DNA of 64,000 bases from the NCBI GenBank assembly GCA_038373865.1, contig JAXGGA010003873.1, forward strand, positions 1-64,000, in the 5' to 3' direction. Both the position numbers and the translations under genes were made by a program. Under the pieces are notes generated by a model, which worked only from the letters and a program-made list of their open reading frames with translations, was not told where the DNA came from and searched no databases. The stretch's first letter is position 1. Each line of letters begins with the position of its first letter. The DNA comes from Uloborus plumipes (taxonomy: Eukaryota; Arthropoda; Arachnida; Araneae; Uloboridae). Below are positions 11,330-64,000 of this stretch, in pieces.

Positions 11330-12278
11330 GCCGCTATATAGACAGGCCGACGCATCAAGATTAAGTTTCACCACTTTGGATCCAATTCCTTTACTTTTAC
11401 TTCCATATTTTCATTGTTGCGGAGTAGGGTTACCAGAAAAAAGTTTTGGCACATTGCTAAGCTTTGCCAAATCCACGTGCCGCTAATAATTGCTCACAGT
11501 GAAAAATTACCAAAACGCGATTACTGGCCAGAAAAGACAACCTCTCAAACACACAAGCACGCGCTGGATCCAAAGTGGTGAAACTTAATCTTGATGCGCC
11601 GGCTCGTATACAGGGTGTCCACTCCAATCGTGGACCAATAGCTAATTTCTAAACCGTTAGAGATAAGCATAGAGTTTATTTAGGAAAAAATCTCCAAATT
11701 ACGAAAGGAATTTTGGGTCTATTCAATGTTTTTCAAAAAATCAAATTTTGAAAGAGTTACGAAATTTAAATTTTTATACAGCCCCCCAGTCCTATCAATC
11801 ATATTTAGTAAAACATTCTTGACACTGTAACGTTTAAAACTAAAAAAAAAATAACTCTTCTACCACAAAAATTGACCGAGTTATGACGTTTTGAAAAATC
11901 AAGATTTTGCATTATTTCATGACGTCATCGAGAGATCGCTTAAGGGACCGTATGCGAAATCCTTCAAAATCTTGATTTTTCAAAACGTCATAACTCGGTC
12001 AATTTTTGTGGTAGAAGAGTTATTTTTTTTTAGTTTTAAACGTTACAGTGTCAAGAATGTTTTACTAAATATGATTGATAGGACTGGGGGGCTGTATAAA
12101 AATTTAAATTTCGTAACTCTTTCAAAATTTGATTTTTTGAAAAACATTGAATAGACCCAAAATTCCTTTCGTAATTTGGAGATTTTTTCCTAAATAAACT
12201 CTATGCTTATCTCTAACGGTTTAGAAATTAGCTATTGGTCCACGATTGGAGTGGACGCCCTGTATATAGGGGCCTTAG
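11330..12278. mobile_element. Outer foldback element split by a second foldback
   Basis: The left arm (about 11330-11387, containing GCATCAAGATTAAGTTTCAC and ACTTTGGATCC) is inverted at 11565-11608, and the arm resumes after an insertion at about 12265-12278 (TATAGGGGCCTTAG). The element appears to be flanked by an 11-bp direct repeat CCGGAGTKAGA (11319-11329 and 12279-12289, one mismatch), a candidate TSD. The right arm is interrupted by the foldback at 11609-12264. Non-coding. Confidence 0.6.
11609..12264. mobile_element. Long foldback element with near-identical 300-bp arms
   Basis: Arms 11611-11909 and 11965-12262 are reverse complements with only one substitution (near the tip, GTGTCC versus GCGTCC) and a one-base homopolymer change visible to me. 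The loop is 55 bp (11910-11964). Ends start CAGGGYGTCCACTCC and sit between TATA/TATA, compatible with a TA target. An open frame across 11891-12154 is an accident of the palindrome. Transcripts from either strand would form a near-perfect 300-bp hairpin. Confidence 0.9.
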
Positions 12279-12289
12279 CCGGAGTGAGA

Positions 12290-13900
12290 TCCAAACACTA
12301 TTTCTCTTGTTTGTTCAAAAAAAAAAAAAAAAAAAATCTTGAATACAAATCATAGTTTTAGCTATCGCTCTGCGATAGGATTCTATTCGTTGGGTTTCTT
12401 TTTTCTATTTTGCAATTAACTCACGCCGTCCTCCAAAATTAACTTGATTTGTACCCCACTTCTGTCTCTCTCAGAAGACATTATTTATTTTATATTTGGC
12501 AAAGGGTTGAAATAAAATTTGGGGTTTTTTTTTTGACGTTTTTACTTTTACTTCTTGAAAACGATTCAAGAATTTTTTTGTGGAAAAACGAATATATTAG
12601 CTGCTTGTGTATTGTTTAAAGGTGCTGTTACTTGATTTGTTTAATAAGTTTTTGTATCAATTTCATCAGATAAGAGTTACACTTGTTTTAAGATATCAAA
12701 CTTTCTACCACCTAAATATTCCAACAAGAAACTTTTTACCACCTAAATTCCTATTCCATACACATGTGAAAGGTTTTCAATCAATTTTTAGAAAACAACA
12801 AAAAAATTATAATCTAACCTGTTTCACCTCAGATGTAACTGGATTGAAGTTTTCGAGAAAGCATGATAAAATGGCTATCGTGTTAGTCTTGTGCTATGAA
12901 TTGCGATATTGGAAAAGTTGAAAATTATGGTAAGATCAAAATTAGTGACATCCATGCAGCAGAATCACACGGCAAACAAAAATGGGAGCCTTTGAGATTG
13001 ATGCAATTGGATTTCAAAATGTGTTTAAAAAATTGGAAAAACTAAAAGGTGTAAATTTTGCACCTAAAGTTGGCAAGTATGTACTTTTTCTCATGCAAAA
13101 TATTTTAATGTACCTTATAATCGCTTTTTTGTGCAGCCAGATTTTGGTTTGTGAATTAACATACGTTTCAGGTACACATCAGTATCGAACATGTGATTTA
13201 CAGAAAATTGCCATAACATTCATTTAAGTTTCAACTCTTTTGAATCCTGCAAATCTTGCGATTAAAATTGGAAGTTTTTGCAAGTGATGTTAGTTGCTTT
13301 TACAAAATTTTTTCGAAGGGTAATGAATTCATGTACTAAAAATTATAAAATTCAAGCTTTTTTAAAAAAAATTCAAGAATTTATTTATGAAAAGGTTGAA
13401 AAATGTATTTCAAGTGAAAAGGAGATCCAACTAATACAAGTATTAAAAAATATAAAAATGAAGGTAATTCAAAATAAACATTTTAAACATGGTCAATAAG
13501 TTCAGTTGCATGTGTGTAAAGTAAAAATTGGCAATTTCAGTTCAGAGCTTGTGGCCTTTAGCTTCTATTGTTAATAAAATTACCACTTTTTTAGTTAATG
13601 GCCACCCACTAGCAGACTATACTACTATAGAACCCACTGACATAGCCCACCTGAACACAGCCACTTTTGTTCTTCATTGCCAGTATATTTTCAAGGTTTG
13701 AGGATCCATTAGTAATGAAGAGAACTACGTAAAATATTTTTCTCATGTACCTTTTCTAGATCCCACGTCAGGGCACTTCTCATAGTTACAAGATAAATCC
13801 ACCACTGTTAAATAATTCAAATAGCAAGCAATACACTAAATTGCTTTTCATGCTTTAAATCTATCATATCAATCACATGAAACAATACATTTGTAAAAAA
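12290..13900. other. Unexplained AT-rich region with weak coding-like patches
   Basis: Downstream of the ANKRD transcript and opposite to it in strand. Plus-strand patches near 12838-12920 (DVTGLKFSRKHDKMAIVLV) and 12902-13010 (in another frame, CDIGKVENYGKIKISDIHA) look more protein-like than the background, and there is a polypyrimidine-AG just before each of 12833 and 13138. No family is recognised and frames break repeatedly. It may be a decayed gene or chance. Confidence 0.25.
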
Positions 13901-13904
13901 CAAC

Positions 13905-13910
13905 TTTATT
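13905..13910 (-). promoter_or_regulatory. Candidate poly(A) signal of the ANKRD11/12-like gene
   Basis: AATAAA on the minus strand followed by a GTTGTTTTTT tract, the expected U/GU-rich downstream context. It is about 3.9 kb below the stop codon. Other AATAAA words occur between here and the stop (for example near 14406, 14508 and 16554), so shorter 3' ends are equally possible. Confidence 0.35.
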
Positions 13911-16900
13911 TACAATCACAAGAACAAATATGTACATAGACATTCATATTTAATCATTATACAACTACAACTGTCACAGCGCAAAACTACATCAATTTGG
14001 CTTGAAAATTTTTTTTATGAATAATGCAAGGAAAATAATTGAATAAAACCCAGATATCCTTGACACTTTCTTTTCCAAATTCAGCATTTAGAAGAAAGAA
14101 ATAGATTAAAAAAAAAAAAAAAAAATCAATAATGTGATTATACATATTAACAATTATGAAATGTTTGATGAATGGAAGTTCACTATCGTAAGAATGGTTT
14201 GTTGTCTAGGAAGCTCAATTTTTTTTAAAAAATGATTAAATGAATGATTTCCTAAAAATTTCGATGGCACCCATTTATAGACGTTATATTTAAGTAGAAT
14301 TAAGGTGAAGTGAATTTAATAGAGGCTAATAACTTGCATCAATCTTACCAAGAGCTTTATACATCCATTGAATAACAGAAGCAAAATAGTTGAGTAATAT
14401 TTTATTTTTTTTTTCATTATAAAACAAAATAGTATTTAAATGTTTTGCATTATGATTTGGGAGGAGAGGGGGGGATTCAACAAAAGTGATTAAGATTTGT
14501 CAGATTTATTTGTTGATTATTACATTAACATAAGATTTAAAAAGGAATCTGGTTTAAAAATTGAAATATCACGCATTATATTATTCACCAATAATGAAAT
14601 AGTAAATATAATTTCTCACACTGCCAATGATTTCAAAAATCCTAACACCTTTCTTCCATATTAGTTCTAAAATCCAGGATCCATTGTAAAACTATCTGTT
14701 TACGAAGTTGTCACCAAAAGCACTGAGCTTCAATGTTATTGTTGAATAATGGAATCTTGAAACTAAATATTTTAGTTGAATGGCTTTATAACAGCAAAGG
14801 TTTTAATACATTTTTGCCTACTAAAAATTACAGTTCAAGGAACTTCTTTCTTCAGGCATATACTCAACATATGTTAGCAATATGAAAGTGTGTTCGGAAT
14901 TTGGAGGCTACATGTAGTTGAAATGAAGTCAAAATCAAGGATGCAAATACCTAACATAATTTATTGCCCATCAATTATTATTTTTAGTATTACATGATAT
15001 TTGGGTTTGATACAATGAAGTGTAAGAAACAAATAGATTAAAATGGCTATCTAAAGAAAATGAAGAGCAAGCAGGGTACAAAAAGTTGTTAAAACATTCC
15101 TAAGTACTTTTAATGAGCAATGGAAATTTGCGATACATTTGAACACTTTCTTCGCGTCAACTAATTGAAGTAACTGGTGTAGCATAAGTTAGAAGTCGTC
15201 AATCTATTCGTTTTGCAAATTTCCGATGAAAACATCATTAAATTCAAGTGTACCTATCTCTACCTCAGAGCCAGACTAACATATGTCCATTTTCGTTATT
15301 TTTCAGGAGATTGCGAAAAGGTTTGTATGATGCAAACAAAGGATGGAACTTTTTTTCAATGCAGTGAAATAATTGTGAAGGGATCTATCTCTTTTATAGA
15401 ATAGCGTTCTTATGGGTCGATGCCGAATAAGATTCTACATAGAATCCAGTAATAAAAAGAAATTCGTCATTTTTGGATTTACGTTAGCAGGGCTCTGAGG
15501 TACAGATATACGTCCTTATGAGTCCCCTAAGCTATATATATTTTTTGAAATTCAGATAAGAATATTGCACTATTTGAAGTAACTGGGTCACGAATTTGCA
15601 GTCTATGGATCGAAATAACCGAGTTGGCGGCGTATTGCATGTTCCTGCCTTAACCTTTGCTTAGGGGCGGGGATGCATAATAAGCACAAATCTGCTGTCT
15701 ATGGATCGAAATAACCGAGTTGGCAGTGTATTGCATTTTCCTGCCTTAGCCCTTCATTAGGGGCGGTTACTCATTGCTTAAATGCACTATTTGTTATAAA
15801 CGAAATCTTGCTCATTAGGAGAAAGAAAGAAAACATTGCTAAAAAAATTATTTTAGCAGTGCCCATATTTATGTTTAAAAGTAATGATACAGCCATCACC
15901 TAAATAGTAAAAAAATATTTTTCAAAATTTTGGAAACAATAAAAATTTGTAGTACAGAATATTTGATGAAATTAATTTTTTTTACAATGTATAATCACTC
16001 AAATTTAATTATAGGAATTGCAAAAAATAATATAATAGTTACATTGAAATGATTAAAAATGAATGAATGTTAGTAATTTCAAGATGTACATGATGTTTTA
16101 CCATCTTGATGAAAATATGGAAGAATACTTGTAACAAAATTTTTTAAATTAGAAACAAGAAAAAAATCACTGGGCACAATATTGGTTTAGACAATAACAG
16201 GGAGCAAAAAATGCAAAATTTTCTATGCTATATTTAGGCATACAATATGGTTATAAGGTCACAGAATCTTTAAAACCATTTAAAAAAATTCAATTTTTGA
16301 AATGGTTTACACTTAATATTGGTTAAAGTATAGTAATCTGGAATTTTTTGCAGGAAAAAGCAGATTGATGGATAAAATAAGTGAAATTAACTTTTAAAAG
16401 TGTTTTTTTTAATTTTTAAGGTAAAACCATTAATTGATATGGTTAATGTGAATCATTAAGCTAATACTTTACAACAGATATCAAGGAACAATTACTTAAC
16501 ATATCAAGGGATGAAAGAGGGGAAAAAAGTTTTTAAAACCAATACATTGTAGTTTATTTTCAGCCTAGTGCAGCCTATGGAGGCAAATGGCTGACATAAG
16601 CACATTTTTAAGAATTTTAGAGACAATTTCCCTATTTAATCGCTGCGTTAACTGGAATATCTCGACTCAAGTTTTTAAAAATTGAAAGACAGAACTATTC
16701 TGAACATATGCAGTTTAAACTCATTGAATCAATGCAACTTAAAGTTCTTTTAGATACTTCTTTCAACAACAAAAAAAAAAAAAAGGAGCTTTCTCTACCC
16801 CAATTGAAAGCCAAATTTTTAAATATAAATTCTAACTAAAGAAAATGTTTTAACTCAACCCCTTAGCCCTTATTATGCCCTTAGGTACTAAACAATTGTG

Positions 16901-17833
16901 AAAATAAAATAAAACATAGCTCAACAAAATATAATGCGTTAACAATTAGCAAGAGAATTATTTCACAGTAATACTGATTTTCAGCTCTGTAATAATAATC
17001 ATGATAAAACTCAAAAGTACATCAAAGATTTGAGAGTGCACAAATACCTAATTTAAATAAATAAAAGTAATTTAATGTTTGCCTTTTTAATAATTGACTT
17101 TAAATAAAAGGACATGTTTTAAGCTATGCTTACATGAATGGCAGTTTTCCAATAATTTAGCAATTACAACCGTAGGTTAAATAGGTATTGGAAAAAGATT
17201 AAAAATGTAAAAGGTTTTTTGATGTTGGTTTCAACAGTAAAAAAAAATCGTATGTATTTTGTTCTCAATATTTACGAGACGAAAGTTCAAACATCAACAA
17301 GATAAGCACTTCTAAAAATGTGCTACCTCCTGAAATGGGGAATACAGTGATAGGTTACTTCATAAAAAATACATTTAATTAATATGTATATTTAAATTAT
17401 CAAAAATAATCGATTCATTATTTCTACATAATAAATTAAATGCAGGCCAATAGAGAAGACTTGCAATAAAAAGCAGCAAACATTACAAAAATGGTAATAC
17501 CTTCATCCAAACTCTTACGAGTTTTTAAGTTAAGATATAACAGTAACACTAAGTATTAAACTTATGATGAGCAAAACATATGAGAACAACACACAAACTA
17601 TTAATGATTTGGCCTCTGAGAACAAAGAATTCCTCAGCTGTATGACTTGCATTACTGGTACAACTGAGGCGATCACGGTTATAAAAAAAAACAACAATGG
17701 GCTGACTGGATAAGTTTGACTATAATGTTATTTGATTCACTAGTCTTTCAATAACACAGAAAAATACCCTAACTGATATGATAAACCAAAAAACAAAATT
17801 AATAACGAGATCACATTCTGGTGAGACGAGAGT
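13911..17833 (-). other. Probable 3' UTR / downstream region of the ANKRD11/12-like gene
   Basis: About 3.9 kb directly after the stop codon, unusually free of DNA transposon borders compared with the rest of the window. The exception is one duplicated repeat at 15595-15775. That low insertion load is compatible with a long AU-rich 3' UTR, but no transcript data support it. No other gene is seen. Confidence 0.4.
15595..15775 (+). repeat. Interspersed repeat, two tandem copies of about 96 bp
   Basis: The unit contains GTCTATGGATCGAAATAACC and GAGTTGGCRGYGTATTGCAT then CCTGCCTTA and a TTAGGGGCGG end, at 15601 and again at 15697. A third, diverged copy lies in reverse orientation at about 61025-61140, so this is a dispersed family. 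The class is unknown; it may be the tail of a LINE or SINE. Confidence 0.7.
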
Positions 17834-63305
<45,472 letters not shown>

Positions 63306-63314
63306 GGAATGGGA

Positions 63315-63505
63315 CTAAATAGACATAAAATAAACATTCAATGTAAGATACTATTTACTCAATGTGTACTGTACAGCACATCCAATAAAAGTAGTTGAAA
63401 TTATAACATAAAAGTCAATTAAGAAGTAAAATAAAAGCAAGGTTTATATTTGTTTTAGCTCAAAAAAAATATGAATGCAGGTGTCAATTCAGAAAGAAAT
63501 TCGGT
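63315..63505. other. Upstream intron of the ANKRD gene
   Basis: AT-rich flank before the SINE; no feature seen. Confidence 0.3.
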
Positions 63506-63520
63506 ACGTTCACAGACATC

Positions 63521-63803
63521 ACTCACTCCAGGGTTTCCCGTACCTACACAACTCGTGGTTTAACCGGGATAGGCCCCCTGAAGAGCGCTCTGGTCTTTTT
63601 GAACCAGAACCAAAGGTCGAGCAAACCCTTGGCCCAGCACCCCCAGAGGTATCGTTTCACTTGGAGGACTTTGTGACCACAACATTTTTAACGTCCCCCA
63701 GCCACCATTAATTAAGACGGTGGATATTTGATCGGCTCGGATCGAACCCGGGTTTCTCCGGTCGCGAGTCAGACGCCTTACCTATCGGGCTACCACGGCC
63801 CAC
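63521..63803 (-). mobile_element. tRNA-derived SINE
   Basis: Minus-strand head GGGCCGTGGTAGCCCGATAG then GTAAGGCGTCTGACTCGCGA and CCCGGGTTCGATCC, with recognisable A box (TAGCCCGATAGG) and B box (GGTTCGATC) of a pol III promoter. About 200 bp of non-tRNA body follow. Flanked by a 15-bp near-duplication ACGTTCAYAGACAWC (63506-63520, 63804-63818), as expected for LINE-driven insertion. GC-rich relative to surroundings. Not a functional tRNA: the cloverleaf is incomplete and it continues into the body. Confidence 0.88.
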
Positions 63804-64000
63804 ACGTTCATAGACAACCTTCACAAAAGTCTCAACTTCAAAAATGGGCCTATCACAAAAATCAGCGATTATTTGTACAAACAGTCATTTTTAAGTGGAG
63901 ACTGTTTTGCCTACAAGAAAAAAAACATATTTGTTCCAAAACAAATGTTGGTATTTTTGCTTAATATATTGTACACTGCTAAAGAAATAATAATAAATAT

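Noticed and set aside
11891..12154. 87-residue open frame on the plus strand
   Set aside because: It lies wholly in the loop and right arm of the foldback 11609-12264; its frame follows from the palindrome and resembles no protein.
12838..12900. A possible WD40-like phrase (VTGLKFS)
   Set aside because: A single seven-residue resemblance without the rest of a repeat is not enough to call a family.
63741..63806. Possible tRNA gene on the minus strand
   Set aside because: Pol III boxes are present, but the acceptor stem does not close, a SINE body follows, and flanking duplications show a retroposon.

Overview
The window is AT-rich, intron-rich, transposon-rich eukaryotic DNA, most likely from an arthropod (a chelicerate such as a spider is plausible but not proven). 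The evidence is spliced exons with GT/AG borders, several hAT-type elements with 8-bp target-site duplications (TSDs), mariner/pogo-type MITEs flanked by TA, a piggyBac-type MITE at TTAA, a tRNA-derived SINE, and a CR1/Jockey-like LINE tail. No prokaryotic genes, CRISPR arrays or operons are seen.

The main gene lies on the minus strand from about 63.3 kb down to 17.8 kb. It is a 12-exon ortholog of the vertebrate chromatin co-regulators ANKRD11/ANKRD12. I could place every exon with splice sites and continuous phase. Together they encode 925 residues from a start at 63305 to the stop at 17834. The protein has an N-terminal PLSERQQ motif, about 3.5 ankyrin repeats, a low-complexity Ser-rich and charged middle (one 1283-bp exon), and the highly conserved C-terminal domain. 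Its middle is far shorter than in the vertebrate proteins. A probable 3' UTR runs down to a poly(A) signal near 13.9 kb.

The left 13 kb is mostly transposons. It also holds two small minus-strand exons (7889-8083 and 381-431) that join in phase and look like the start of a linker-histone-like (H15 winged-helix) or otherwise unidentified protein. Their 7.5-kb intron is filled with nested elements.

Region by region: 1-8.1 kb holds the split small gene and three DNA transposons, one of them a three-layer nest. 8.7-12.3 kb holds MITEs and a foldback with near-identical arms inserted in another foldback. 12.6-13.5 kb is unexplained. 13.9-38.4 kb is the 3' UTR and most ANKRD exons, with scattered transposons including a decayed hAT transposase at 28.3-29.8 kb. 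38.4-49.5 kb is one intron almost filled by a five-layer nest inside a giant foldback. 49.5-63.3 kb is the N-terminal exons with more hAT and MITE copies, a LINE fragment and, at the right edge, a SINE.
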